DNA from: Verrucomicrobiales bacterium
GTDB taxonomy: Bacteria; Verrucomicrobiota; Verrucomicrobiia; Verrucomicrobiales; V1-33
Direction: 5' to 3'
Assembly (NCBI GenBank): GCA_028293125.1
Contig: JAQGPJ010000030.1
Location: 44,080-108,079 of the forward strand
DNA: 64,000 bases
Shown here: positions 18,312 through 26,851 of the stretch, piece by piece
How the letters are laid out: each line of letters begins with the position of its first letter
Numbering within the stretch: the first letter of the stretch is position 1
Made by a program: the position numbers and the translations under genes
Notes under the pieces: generated by a model
Database searches by the model: none
The model's input: the letters and a program-made list of their open reading frames with translations, nothing else
What the model was told of the DNA's origin: nothing

Positions 18312-18614
18312 ATGAGCGACCCGTCCGCCAACCCCTGTCTGCCCTATTTGAAAGCGCTCAGCGATGACAACCGCTGGCGCATCGTGAAAGAGTTGCTGCA
18401 TGACCCTCTGACCGGCAGCGATCTTGTGGAGCGCCTGGGCATGAGCCAGTACAATGTCTCCAAGCATGCGCGGGTGCTGCGGGAGGCCGGGATCATCATT
18501 TGCCAGCGTCAGGGGAAGCATGTCTTTTTCAGCATCACGCCGGGGTTCCAAGCGGGGGTCTGCATGGAGAAAAAAACTCTGAGCCTGGGATGCTGCACCT
18601 TTGAGTTTGACTGA
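18312..18614 (+). CDS. ArsR-type winged-helix regulator
   Basis: A 100-residue single-domain regulator. The HTH reads CLPYLKALSDDNRWRIVKELLHDPLTGSDLVERLGMSQYNVSKHARVLREAGIIICQRQGKHVFFSITPGF, with the recognition helix at SQYNVSKHARVL. The end carries three cysteines in VCMEKKTLSLGCCTFEF; conserved terminal cysteines of this kind could bind metal or act as a redox switch. It sits between two PilT-like genes, all on the plus strand, and its stop lies inside a GACT tandem repeat. ATG at 18312 was chosen because the family starts with the SDxxR helix; the open frame upstream encodes no recognisable sequence. Its targets may be the flanking ATPase genes. Confidence 0.88.
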   Translation: MSDPSANPCLPYLKALSDDNRWRIVKELLHDPLTGSDLVERLGMSQYNVSKHARVLREAGIIICQRQGKHVFFSITPGFQAGVCMEKKTLSLGCCTFEFD

Positions 18615-18626
18615 CTGACTGACTGA
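18609..18626 (+). repeat. GACT tetranucleotide repeat at the ArsR stop codon
   Basis: Four tandem GACT units plus GA cover the stop codon of the ArsR-type gene. The repeat places TGA in all three plus frames. A shorter GACT tract occurs directly before fabI at 48767-48778. Confidence 0.8.
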
Positions 18627-18693
18627 ACAAACACCGCTGCCCCGGCTGGCCTTTTCCCCGCACTCCACCCCCTTACTTCAGCCCCTCCCCCTT

Positions 18694-19791
18694 ATGTCCA
18701 CCAGCCGAGACCTTGTTGATCTTCTCACCATGACCCGCGAGCTGGATGGCTCGGATCTCCACCTGAGCATCGGCGCGCCGCCGGTGGCGCGGGTGAACGG
18801 ATCGCTGGTTCCCCTGGGGACCGAGCCCCTGGAGGCCAAGCAATGCCGGGAGCAGCTGATGTCGGTGCTGACGGAAAGTGAACGCACGCGGTTGGAGAAA
18901 AACTGGGAGCTGGACTTCGCCCTGCAGCTCCGGGGCGTCGGGCGCTTCCGTGGCAATGCGCATTTCAGCAGGGGAAATCTGGAGGCGGCCTTCCGCTATG
19001 TGCCGTCCTCGGTGCCGGATCTGCAGAGTCTGGGCCACGGACCGAATGTTCAGGATTTCTGCCGCGCCCGTCAGGGACTGGTGCTGGTCACCGGCATGGC
19101 GGGAGCGGGCAAATCGACCACCCTGGCGGCGATGACGGCGCAGATTCTCGGGGAGCGTAGCAGCGTGGTCACCACCATCGAGGATCCTATCGAATTCACC
19201 TTCGAGCACGCGGACAGTCTGATCAAACAGCGCCAGATCGGCACCGACACCCATGACTTCGCCAAAGCTTTGAAGGCGGCGGTGCGGCAGGATGTGGATG
19301 TCATCGTGGTTTCCGAAATGCGGGATCAGGAAAGCGTGGCCGCCGCCCTGACCGCCGCCGAGACGGGACATCTGGTGATCTCCACGCTGCACAGCCGGGG
19401 GACCGTTGGCAGCCTGGAGCGCATGGTGGATATTTTCCCCGCCGCCCAGCAGCCGCAGATCATCACCCAACTGTCCGGCGCACTGGTCGGAATTGTGCAT
19501 CAGAAACTGCTGCCGCGGGCGGATGTGGCGGGCCGGGTGATGGCCAGTGAAGTGATGGTAATGACTCCGGCCCTGTCCGCGGTGATCCGGGAGCACCGGT
19601 TTGAGCAGATCCACGGACTCATGCAGGTAAGCGCCGTGCATGGCATGCACACCATGGACGACAGCCTGCTGCACCTGCTGAAGGGCGGGTTCATCTCTTT
19701 GGAGAACGCCATGCTGCACGCCCGCGATGTGGCGCTGCTGAAATCCAATTTCCAGGAATGGCTGCGCTCCACCCAGCGGGTCAAACACTGA
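18694..19791 (+). CDS. PilT-like ATPase, divergent second copy
   Basis: A 365-residue PilT-family ATPase related to the gene at 17136 but more divergent. The N-terminal subdomain has GSDLHLSIGAPPVARVNG as in PilT. The Walker A is GMAGAGKST (134-142) where PilT has GPTGSGKST. The Asp box is TTIEDPIEF, the Walker B VIVVSEMRD, and the His box ETGHLVISTLHSRGTVGSLERMVDIFP. The altered Walker A and SEMRD still keep the lysine and acidic residues needed for ATP hydrolysis. It precedes a small membrane-anchored protein. It may be a PilU-like accessory retraction motor or serve a different machine. The leader is strongly C/T-rich. Confidence 0.9.
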   Translation: MSTSRDLVDLLTMTRELDGSDLHLSIGAPPVARVNGSLVPLGTEPLEAKQCREQLMSVLTESERTRLEKNWELDFALQLRGVGRFRGNAHFSRGNLEAAFRYVPSSVPDLQSLGHGPNVQDFCRARQGLVLVTGMAGAGKSTTLAAMTAQILGERSSVVTTIEDPIEFTFEHADSLIKQRQIGTDTHDFAKALKAAVRQDVDVIVVSEMRDQESVAAALTAAETGHLVISTLHSRGTVGSLERMVDIFPAAQQPQIITQLSGALVGIVHQKLLPRADVAGRVMASEVMVMTPALSAVIREHRFEQIHGLMQVSAVHGMHTMDDSLLHLLKGGFISLENAMLHARDVALLKSNFQEWLRSTQRVKH

Positions 19792-19853
19792 ATCCGCCGC
19801 TTTTCCCCGGCTGCCTCCGGTATATTGTTCCCCACGCTCCAAGCCCCCCTCCC

Positions 19854-20513
19854 ATGCAACTGATCAACAAAATCCTGTTTGTGGCCCTGGCCTCGGGTGC
19901 CGGCGTGTACTGGTGGACGAAGGAGCAGGCGCGAGTGGAGTACGACCGCCAGGTGGGAGCTCTGGCCACCACCATGGACCGCCGGATGGCGGATCCCATG
20001 TCCCCGTCCGGACAGGCGGACGCATTGTTTATGAGGTCACTGGTGATCCTTGCCGACTTCCGCGACCTCAAACAACGAAAGCGACTGGAGGCCGATGAGA
20101 CCGATTTTCTGAACGATGCTCTTTCAGCGGCCGGCTACAACAATCCGTCGGAGATCGGAGCCATCTCCCGGAATCTGCGGGAGAATATAACGGTCTGCCA
20201 GCAGCTGAAAATCTTCGGCGACGGCAGCGGCAGCCAGGCGATGCTGACCGGCCAGGCCCCTGTCATTCAAAGTGGCCCATTCAAATCCGAATCCCTGATA
20301 CTCGTGCGCCGCCTTTCCCCGCAGATGGCGCCGGAGGTGGTGAATCACCCCGCCAACTTCGCGCTGGTGCCGGACCCGGCGGCGGATCTTATCTGGCCTT
20401 TCACAGTCAATAACCAAGTGCTGCAGACGGCGGCGGATCTGAAAACGGCCAATGTGCTGGACACCGCCTCCTACGATATCATCCGCCGCCAGAACGGGAT
20501 CCTGAAAGAGTGA
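19854..20513 (+). CDS. Hypothetical membrane-anchored protein
   Basis: A 219-residue protein I do not recognise. Residues about 5-22 (NKILFVALASGAGVYWW) form one N-terminal membrane anchor, followed by charged sequence with a short coiled-coil-like part (KEQARVEYDRQVGALATTMDRRM). The rest is probably periplasmic and includes LVRRLSPQMAPEVVNHPANFALVPDPAADLIWPFTVNNQVLQTAADL. It follows the second PilT-like gene after 62 bases on the same strand, which suggests co-expression. ATG at 19854 gives the membrane anchor right at the N-terminus. No catalytic motif is seen. Confidence 0.75.
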   Translation: MQLINKILFVALASGAGVYWWTKEQARVEYDRQVGALATTMDRRMADPMSPSGQADALFMRSLVILADFRDLKQRKRLEADETDFLNDALSAAGYNNPSEIGAISRNLRENITVCQQLKIFGDGSGSQAMLTGQAPVIQSGPFKSESLILVRRLSPQMAPEVVNHPANFALVPDPAADLIWPFTVNNQVLQTAADLKTANVLDTASYDIIRRQNGILKE

Positions 20514-20572
20514 GCCGGCTCTTTCCGGCAAGCCTGACCGGTGGGGAGGGCGGCACCGTCCATTCCGCCGCC

Positions 20573-21049
20573 TCATGAGTTCCGTTTGAGGAAGCCGTTC
20601 ATCGCCTCCAGGGTTTCCGGACTGACGTGGTGCTCGATGCCCTCGGCATCGCGCTCCGCAGCGGCGGCGGGAACACCGACAGCCAGCAGGAAAGCGAGCA
20701 CCGTCTCATGGCGGACAGTGCATTCCTCGGCCAGGGCCCGGCCCTTGTCCGTGAGAAAAATGGCGCGGTAAGGCTCCGAGGTCACATAACCCTGCTCCAC
20801 CAGCCGGGCCACCCGGCGCACGACGGTGACATGGGACACGCCGAGCTTCCGGGCGAGGTCCACCGCGCGGGCTTCATTGCTCTGCTGGATGAGGGCGGCG
20901 ATGGCCTCGACGTAATCCTGCGCGGTCTCCTCCGAGTGGTCGCGGCGGATACCATGGTGGATCGTGGCCGCGTCCGGGCCTGCGGCCTGCCGGCGCGGAG
21001 CGGCGGCGGGACGGCGGGTGGAAGTGGAGCGCGGTGTGTCGGGGGGCAC
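20573..21049 (-). CDS. mntR: MntR-like DtxR-family manganese-responsive repressor
   Basis: A DtxR/MntR-type regulator of about 158 residues. It has the N-terminal winged helix SEETAQDYVEAIAALIQQSNEARAVDLARKLGVSHVTVVRRVARLVEQGYV, then YRAIFLTDKGRALAEECTVRHETVLAFL and the metal-binding DAEGIEHHVSPETLEAM (the E-x-H-H motif). It has no SH3-like third domain, which is the MntR form. It is divergent from an outer-membrane protein and a Mn/Zn ABC transporter. GTG at 21049 is preceded by a GGAAAG Shine-Dalgarno at seven bases; a TTG at 21064 would add five residues. A Mn(II)-activated repressor of the divergent operon is the natural inference. Confidence 0.92.
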   Translation of the reverse strand: MPPDTPRSTSTRRPAAAPRRQAAGPDAATIHHGIRRDHSEETAQDYVEAIAALIQQSNEARAVDLARKLGVSHVTVVRRVARLVEQGYVTSEPYRAIFLTDKGRALAEECTVRHETVLAFLLAVGVPAAAAERDAEGIEHHVSPETLEAMNGFLKRNS

Positions 21050-21057
21050 TTGGAAAC

Positions 21058-21066
21058 TTTCCAAAA
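21058..21066. promoter_or_regulatory. Part of a TTGGAAA-C-TTTCCAA dyad at the MntR start
   Basis: A 7-bp inverted repeat with a one-base centre lies over the translation start region of the MntR-like gene. It includes the purine-rich GGAAAG used as a Shine-Dalgarno, so base-pairing in the mRNA could mask it. No protein binder is known to me. Confidence 0.35.
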
Positions 21067-21073
21067 TGAGCAG

Positions 21074-21132
21074 TTGACTGTCCAGCGCAAAAAATGTAGC
21101 TTCGACTACATTTGGAAATAAACGCTACATTT
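21074..21132 (+). promoter_or_regulatory. Promoter region with candidate MntR operator (dyad plus extra half-site)
   Basis: A TTGACT hexamer (21074-21079) lies 17 bases before TAGCTT (21097-21102). The -10 is inside a perfect dyad, AAATGTAG-N6-CTACATTT (21092-21113). A further CTACATTT half-site is at 21125-21132. The dyad resembles the MntR box known in enterics (AACATAGC-N4-GCTATGTT). A repressor bound here would block the outer-membrane protein and sit operon and could also autoregulate the divergent mntR. Confidence 0.65.
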
Positions 21133-21158
21133 ACCCGCTGTAGCCTTCTCCATCCGCT

Positions 21159-22037
21159 ATGTCCGCCCTCCCTTTCTGTTCCGGATACCGCGTGGCAGCC
21201 TGGAAGTGCTCCGGCCTTCTGCTGCCCGTGGTGGCGGCGGTTTCCCCGGCTTTTGGACTGGAGCCCCCGCCGGAGAGGTGGAGTCTTTTCCATCCGGTGC
21301 CGGAGGCGCTGATGCGGGATCTGTCCGCCGACCGGCCGGACACCACGGAAAGCCCTGTCACGGTGGATGCCGGACATTTTCAGATCGAGTCCAGCTTTTT
21401 TGACTTTGGCCGCGGCCGTTCCCCGGAGGGCCGCACGGACACCTTCACCTGGGGTTCCATCAACCTGAAGGCCGGTCTGCTGCCGAATGCCGATTTGCAG
21501 ATTGTGTTCGATCCCTGGGTCGAGCAGCGGCTGACCGGTCCCGGGGGCGTGCGGGAAACCGTTTCCGGCGCGGGGGATCCCGCCGTGCGGCTGAAGGTGA
21601 ACCTTTTCGGCAATGACGGGGGCCGGACCGCGCTGGCGGTGATGCCGTTTGTGGGCATCCCCACGGGCAGTCAGGTGAGTGCGGGGGAGTGGGAGGGGGG
21701 AATCATTGTGCCGTTTTCGGTGGAAGTGGCGGAGCGCGTCAGTCTGGGGCTGATGGTGGAGTTGGACTGGGTGGCGGATGACGGGGGTGGCGGCACACAT
21801 CAGGAATGGGTGCACACTGCGGTGGTGGGTTTTGGCCTGACGGAGAAGCTGGGATTTTATCTGGAGTATGCAGGCACTGCGGGACGGGAGGATGGATTCG
21901 ATTACCAGGCGGCGTGCAGCGGCGGATTCACATGGACAGCATCGGACAACGTCCAATGGGACATCGGTGGCCGTATCGGTCTGAACTCCGCGGCGGAGGA
22001 GTTCGGGCTTTTCACCGGCATCACGCGCCGGTTGTGA
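21159..22037 (+). CDS. Outer-membrane beta-barrel protein in the manganese locus (Phenol_MetA_deg-like)
   Basis: A 292-residue protein with a signal peptide (hydrophobic SGLLLPVVAAVSPAFG) and a mature part that reads as an outer-membrane barrel. It contains DLSADRPDTTESPVTVDAGHFQIESSFFDF, GAGDPAVRLKVNLFG, VMPFVGIPTGS, the alternating strands that follow, and LFTGITRRL at the C-terminus. This pattern matches the 'transporter/Phenol_MetA_deg' barrel family. It is the first gene after the candidate MntR operator and lies 57 bases before the metal-binding lipoprotein. I infer that it admits or senses metal at the outer membrane; no MnoP-like similarity could be checked. Confidence 0.8.
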   Translation: MSALPFCSGYRVAAWKCSGLLLPVVAAVSPAFGLEPPPERWSLFHPVPEALMRDLSADRPDTTESPVTVDAGHFQIESSFFDFGRGRSPEGRTDTFTWGSINLKAGLLPNADLQIVFDPWVEQRLTGPGGVRETVSGAGDPAVRLKVNLFGNDGGRTALAVMPFVGIPTGSQVSAGEWEGGIIVPFSVEVAERVSLGLMVELDWVADDGGGGTHQEWVHTAVVGFGLTEKLGFYLEYAGTAGREDGFDYQAACSGGFTWTASDNVQWDIGGRIGLNSAAEEFGLFTGITRRL

Positions 22038-22094
22038 AATTTTTTCTCAAACCCGGACCCTGAACTTTTCCTTCCTTCTTTACTTTAAACCGCC

Positions 22095-23057
22095 ATGCTG
22101 AACCGACTGAATTCCACTTCCTCCCCATGGTCCCGCCGGTCGGCGGTCAAGGCGTTCCTCGCCAGCCCGGGGGCCGCCCTCCTGCCGGTTTCCCTCACGG
22201 GCTGCGGGGAGAAACCCCAAACCCCGTCCAACGGCAAAAAGAAGGTGGTGACCAGTTTCACCATCATTGCCGACATAGCGCGCGAGGTGGCGGGAAGCGC
22301 GGCGGAGGTGGACTCCATCACCAAACCGGGCGCGGAAATCCACGGCTATGAGCCGACTCCCAAGGATATTGTAAAAGCGCAGCACGCCGATCTGGTGCTG
22401 TGGAACGGACTCAATCTGGAGCGCTGGTTTGAGAAGTTCTTCAGCAATGTGAAAAACGTGACCAGCGCGGTGGTCAGCGAGGGCATCGAGCCCATGGGGA
22501 TCAGCGAGGGTCCCTACACCGGCAAGCCCAATCCCCATGCCTGGATGTCACCGGCCAATGCCGTGATCTACGTGGAGAACATCCGGAAGGCCCTGACCGG
22601 CATCGATCCTGCGAACGGTGCGGTCTACATGGAGAACGCCACGGCCTACACCGCAAAACTGAAGGCCTTGGACGCGCCGGTGCGCGCCAGACTGGCGGCG
22701 ATCCCGGAAGGCAAGCGCTGGCTGGTCAGCAGCGAGGGCGCGTTCTCCTATCTCTGCAAAAATTACGGCCTGAAGCAGCTTTACCTCTGGCCGATCAACG
22801 CCGACGCCCAAGGCACGCCGCAGCAGGTGAAAAAAGTGATCGACGGCGTGCGGGAGAACCAGATCCCGGTGGTCTTCTCCGAAAGCACGGTCAGTGACAA
22901 GCCGGCGCGGCAGGTGGCCCAGGAAACGGGGGCGCGCTACGGCGGCGTGCTGTATGTGGACTCCCTGACAGATGCGCCGGGGCCGGCTCCGACGTTTCTG
23001 AAACTGCTGGAGACGAATGCCGACACCCTGGTGAAAGGATTTCTGGCCACGCCATGA
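22095..23057 (+). CDS. sitA: Mn/Zn-binding lipoprotein of an ABC transporter (SitA/PsaA type)
   Basis: A 320-residue cluster A-I solute-binding protein. The N-terminus has twin arginines (SRRSAVKAF) and a lipobox ending LTGC (Cys37). Metal ligands expected in PsaA/MntC are all present: H83 (HGYEPTP), H148 (NPHAW), E214 (SSEGAFSYL) and D289 (YVDSLT). The His-His-Glu-Asp set favours Mn(II) over Zn(II), since Zn proteins usually have three His plus a His-rich loop, which is absent. It overlaps the ATPase start by four bases (ATGA). Confidence 0.94.
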   Translation: MLNRLNSTSSPWSRRSAVKAFLASPGAALLPVSLTGCGEKPQTPSNGKKKVVTSFTIIADIAREVAGSAAEVDSITKPGAEIHGYEPTPKDIVKAQHADLVLWNGLNLERWFEKFFSNVKNVTSAVVSEGIEPMGISEGPYTGKPNPHAWMSPANAVIYVENIRKALTGIDPANGAVYMENATAYTAKLKALDAPVRARLAAIPEGKRWLVSSEGAFSYLCKNYGLKQLYLWPINADAQGTPQQVKKVIDGVRENQIPVVFSESTVSDKPARQVAQETGARYGGVLYVDSLTDAPGPAPTFLKLLETNADTLVKGFLATP

Positions 23058-24061
23058 ACACTATCCCTCTGCCCTCTCCAATGCCGGGTCCGCTGGCGGA
23101 CCGTGGCGCCTCCGGCATCGGCCACCCGCATTCCGCTGCTGAGGCGGCCCAGGCAGCTGCGCGGGATTTTCCGCCGCTGTCCCTGAAGGTGGACCGGATT
23201 TCGGTGATGTATCCCAATGGCCAGCGGGCTTTGAATGACGCCTCCTTCTCCCTGTCCGCCGGAACCGTCTGCGGTTTGGTGGGGGCCAATGGCAGCGGCA
23301 AGTCCACGCTCTTCAAAAGTGTGATGGGCTTTGTGAATCCGGTGTCGGGCACTGTGCGCATCAATGGCCGCCCGGTGCGCGAGGCGCTTAAACAGCAGTT
23401 GGTGGCCTATGTGCCGCAGGCCGAGGAGGTGGACTGGCAGTTCCCCGTGAATGTGACCGATGTGGTGATGATGGGGCGCTACGGGGCCATGAATTTCCTG
23501 CGCATTTCCCGTGCTGCGGACCATGCGGCGGTGGAGGCCAGCCTGCGCCGGGTTGGCATGTGGGACTTCCGTGGCCGGCAGATCGGCGAACTGAGCGGCG
23601 GTCAGAAGAAGCGGGTCTTTCTGGCCCGGGCCTTGGCCCAAGGCGGGCGGGTGATTCTGCTGGACGAGCCCTTCACCGGCGTGGATGTGCAGACGGAGGA
23701 GGCCATTATCACCCTGCTGCGGCAGCTGGCGGATGACGGCTGCATCATTCTGGTGTCCACCCACAATCTCGGCAGCGTGCCGGAATTCTGCGACCGGGCG
23801 GTGCTGCTGAACAAAACGGTGCTCGCCAGCGGGCCGGTGGAGGAGGTCTTCACGGAGCCGAACCTGACCAAAGCCTTCGGAGGCGTGCTGCGGCAGTTCC
23901 ACTTCGAGCACTCCACTATCCAAAATCACGATGGCCGTCAGGTGCGGGTGCTGACCGATGACGAGCGCCCTCTGGTTTTCGGCAAGGACGGCCATCTGGA
24001 GTACAAGGACCGCACCGGCCGCGAGGATCTGGTGAAAATCCGCTCGGAGGAGCAGGACTGA
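23054..24061 (+). CDS. sitB: Mn/Zn ABC transporter ATP-binding protein (SitB type)
   Basis: A 335-residue ATPase longer than the usual 240-270 residues. It has about 40 extra N-terminal residues before the core (SLKVDRISVMYPNGQRAL) and a C-terminal extension of about 70 residues ending in charged sequence. Walker A is GANGSGKST (77-85), the signature is LSGGQKKR, and Walker B is VILLDEPFTGVD with STHNLG as H-loop. Translational overlap with sitA and the two permeases after it define the operon. The C-terminal extension may be a regulatory domain. Confidence 0.93.
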   Translation: MNTIPLPSPMPGPLADRGASGIGHPHSAAEAAQAAARDFPPLSLKVDRISVMYPNGQRALNDASFSLSAGTVCGLVGANGSGKSTLFKSVMGFVNPVSGTVRINGRPVREALKQQLVAYVPQAEEVDWQFPVNVTDVVMMGRYGAMNFLRISRAADHAAVEASLRRVGMWDFRGRQIGELSGGQKKRVFLARALAQGGRVILLDEPFTGVDVQTEEAIITLLRQLADDGCIILVSTHNLGSVPEFCDRAVLLNKTVLASGPVEEVFTEPNLTKAFGGVLRQFHFEHSTIQNHDGRQVRVLTDDERPLVFGKDGHLEYKDRTGREDLVKIRSEEQD

Positions 24062-24071
24062 CCCGCACCGT

Positions 24072-24941
24072 ATGGACACGCTTCTCGTTCCTTTCCACTA
24101 TGACTACATGCTGCGCGCCATTCTGGTCAGCGCCCTGATCGGCGGTGTGTGCGGACTGCTCAGCGCCTTCATCACCCTGAAGGGTTGGTCGCTGATGGGC
24201 GATGCCCTGTCGCACGCGGTCGTACCGGGGGTGGCCATCGCTTATTTGATAGGGCTGCCCTTCGCGCTGGGCGCGTTTGTCACCGGACTGCTTGCGGCGG
24301 TGGCCATCGCCTGGGTGAAAACCGGAAGCCGCATCCGGGAGGACGCCAGCATCGGGATCGTCTTCACCTCGTTTTTTGCTTTAGGACTGCTGCTGATCTC
24401 GCTGAATCCGGCGCGCGTGAATCTCAACAGCATCATCTTCGGCAATATCCTCGGCATATCCGTTCCGGATATTAAGCAGCTGGTGGTGATCAGCGTGGTG
24501 ACGGTGGCGGTGACGGTGCTGAAGTGGCGGGACCTGATGCTCTTCTGCTTCGATCCCGGTCAGGCACGGACGCTTGGCATCCGCACCGGCCTGCTGCACG
24601 GCCTGCTTTTCACGCTGCTGGCGGCCACAACGGTGGCGGCGCTGCAGACCGTGGGCGCACTGCTGGTGGTGGCCATGCTCATCACGCCGGGAGCCACCGC
24701 CTATCTGCTGACGGATCGGTTCGGAGTGATGCTGTGGCTGTCGTCCGCACTGGGCGCGGTGACTGCTCTGGCCGGGGCCTACGCCAGCTATTTTCTGAAT
24801 GGGGCCACCGGCGGCTGCATTGTCACCCTGCAGACCCTGGTGTTTGTGGTGGCGTTTCTGTTTGCTCCCAAACACGGCGTGCTGGCGGCATCACGCAAAG
24901 CGAAACGGCTGGCGCGGATGGAAGGGGAAACGGCACTATGA
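24072..24941 (+). CDS. sitC: Mn/Zn ABC transporter permease 1 (SitC type)
   Basis: A 289-residue ABC-3 family permease. It has GGVCGLLSAFITLKGWSLMGDALSHAVVPGVAIAYL near the start, the hallmark of the Mn/Zn permeases, and about eight membrane segments. It overlaps sitD by four bases (ATGA at 24938-24941). Two permease genes imply a heterodimeric membrane part. Confidence 0.93.
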   Translation: MDTLLVPFHYDYMLRAILVSALIGGVCGLLSAFITLKGWSLMGDALSHAVVPGVAIAYLIGLPFALGAFVTGLLAAVAIAWVKTGSRIREDASIGIVFTSFFALGLLLISLNPARVNLNSIIFGNILGISVPDIKQLVVISVVTVAVTVLKWRDLMLFCFDPGQARTLGIRTGLLHGLLFTLLAATTVAALQTVGALLVVAMLITPGATAYLLTDRFGVMLWLSSALGAVTALAGAYASYFLNGATGGCIVTLQTLVFVVAFLFAPKHGVLAASRKAKRLARMEGETAL

Positions 24942-25783
24942 ACAACTGGCTTCTGGAACCCCTGCAGTTTCCCTTCATGCGCGATGCCATGATTGCCGGA
25001 GCAGTCGTGGCGGCGATGTGCGCCATGCTGTCGTGCTTTGTAATTCTCAAAGGATGGTCCCTCATGGGTGACGCCATTTCCCATGCGGTGCTGCCGGGGA
25101 TCGTGCTGGCTTATCTGACGGGCATTCCGCTGGCAGCGGGGGCGTTTGCGTCCGGATTCACCTGCGCCCTGGCCACGGGCTACATTCGGAACAACAGCCG
25201 GGTGAAGGAGGACACGGTGCTGGGCGTGGTTTTCACCGGGCTCTTTGCCATCGGGCTGGTGCTGCACAGCCGTACGGAGTCTGAACTGCATCTCGACCAT
25301 ATTCTTTATGGAAACATTCTTGGCATCCCGCCGGAGATTTTCTGGCAGGTGATGGGGGCTGGGGCGTTGGTGGTCACCGCGGTGCTGATCTGGCGGCGGG
25401 ATCTGATGCTGGCGGCGTTCGACCCCTCGCATGCGCGGGTGCTGGGACTCCCGGTGAGGGTGCTGGATTACGGTCTGCTGAGCCTGCTGGTGCTGGCCGT
25501 GGTGGCGGCCCTGCAGGCGGTGGGCATCGTGCTGGTCATCGCCATGCTGATCACACCCGGCTGCATCGCGTATCTGTGGACGGACCGCTTCGACCGCATG
25601 ATGCTCATCGCGGTCACCGCCGCCGTGCTTTCCACCCTGACCGGCATCCTAGTCAGCTACCACATCGACGGCTCCACCGGAGCCTGCATCGTGCTGGTGC
25701 AGGCGGCAGTCTTCACCCTGTCCTTTCTTTTCGCTCCGAAGCACGGCGTGCTGCTGCGGAGACTGGGGCGGGCGGCGCATTGA
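24938..25783 (+). CDS. sitD: Mn/Zn ABC transporter permease 2 (SitD type)
   Basis: A 281-residue permease paralogous to the one before it, with the same core (CAMLSCFVILKGWSLMGDAISHAVLPGIVLAYL) and a similar set of membrane segments. The start overlaps the sitC stop. It ends the operon: the next gene is on the opposite strand, 33 bases away. Confidence 0.93.
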   Translation: MNNWLLEPLQFPFMRDAMIAGAVVAAMCAMLSCFVILKGWSLMGDAISHAVLPGIVLAYLTGIPLAAGAFASGFTCALATGYIRNNSRVKEDTVLGVVFTGLFAIGLVLHSRTESELHLDHILYGNILGIPPEIFWQVMGAGALVVTAVLIWRRDLMLAAFDPSHARVLGLPVRVLDYGLLSLLVLAVVAALQAVGIVLVIAMLITPGCIAYLWTDRFDRMMLIAVTAAVLSTLTGILVSYHIDGSTGACIVLVQAAVFTLSFLFAPKHGVLLRRLGRAAH

Positions 25784-25816
25784 AGGCAAGTCCTGTCCGT
25801 ATGGCGGACCGTTAAC

Positions 25817-26704
25817 TTACAGCTGCACATCCCTCAGCCAGTCCAGCCGCTGCTGAAGCTTGATCCGCCGCTCCGGTGAAGGGGCAGGGTAGAGAATGGG
25901 ATACCAGGCGCTCATCACCGCCGCGCGGGCGATCATGCTTTGGTGAAGGGCATCGCCATCAATGGTGCCTCCAGCCTCGCGGTAAGCATCGAGAACCGCA
26001 TCCGCGGTCCGGTGGTCGTTGTCCAGAATCCGCGCATTCCAGATGACGGACGCCAGGTCCCACTCGACCGGACCCAGGAAGGTGTCCTCCCAGTCCGTCC
26101 ACAGCAGGCCCTGCGTGGTGTTCATCAGATTGCCGGGGTGGGCGTCGCCGTGCAGCGGCTGCCGGGGGAACCCCCTCAGCGCCTCCAGCGAAGCCTCCAA
26201 ACGCTCCCGCAGCAGCTGGATGGTGGCGGACGGAAAGAGCCCGCGCCGCTCCAGAGTCTTCAGCAGCGTCAGGCTTTCCACAGGAATGGCCAGTTCCGGC
26301 AACGGTCCGTCATAGGAACGCAGCAGTTCATGGCATTGAAAAAGAGCCCGGCCTGTCTCCGCCGGCCCGGCCTCCGCCTCAATGGAGGTGACATACTGCC
26401 AGAAGTTCAGTGTGTAACCGAGATGTTCATAGGGACCGGGCGGCATCAGGGGATGCACGGGAATCACCGGCGCTCCCCGCTCCGCCAGATGCCGGGCCAC
26501 TGCAATTTCCCGCTGGAACCACCCGCCACCCTGCCGCGGTCCCTCCAAATCCGTCACCACCCGCGCCACCAGCGACTCCGTCAGCCGCAGCACCAGCGTG
26601 TTCCCATTCTGCAGAATCCCCCAGCGGTCCGCCGTCACCCCATGAGCGGCAGCCACCTCCACTGCGGCCCGTATCGGCGGTTCAAGTTCAGTCGGCGTCG
26701 TCAT
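25817..26704 (-). CDS. Aminoglycoside phosphotransferase-fold kinase
   Basis: A 295-residue APH/ChoK-fold protein. The catalytic loop is PLHGDAHPGNLM (the HGDxxxxN Brenner motif) and the metal-binding part is LLWTDWEDTFLGPVEWDLA. The N-lobe includes NTLVLRLTESLVARVV. Such kinases phosphorylate choline, homoserine, fructosamine or other small molecules; a resistance role cannot be assumed. It lies between the metal operon and rpoN, and the gap to rpoN is 148 bases. Confidence 0.85.
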   Translation of the reverse strand: MTTPTELEPPIRAAVEVAAAHGVTADRWGILQNGNTLVLRLTESLVARVVTDLEGPRQGGGWFQREIAVARHLAERGAPVIPVHPLMPPGPYEHLGYTLNFWQYVTSIEAEAGPAETGRALFQCHELLRSYDGPLPELAIPVESLTLLKTLERRGLFPSATIQLLRERLEASLEALRGFPRQPLHGDAHPGNLMNTTQGLLWTDWEDTFLGPVEWDLASVIWNARILDNDHRTADAVLDAYREAGGTIDGDALHQSMIARAAVMSAWYPILYPAPSPERRIKLQQRLDWLRDVQL

Positions 26705-26851
26705 TTCAAATACAGTCCCGATCCATCCGGCTCAAGCATCCCCGGACAGTCACCCCCGGCTCAGCGTGGAATCCCCTTCCGGCAACCCCAAAGCCACCCG
26801 CCACAGCATCCTTCCCTGAACCTTGAAACCTGAACCCTTTAACCTCTCAAT

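Noticed and set aside
25817..26704. Antibiotic resistance call for the APH-fold gene
   Set aside because: The fold covers many metabolic kinases; no drug-specific feature or mobile context is seen.
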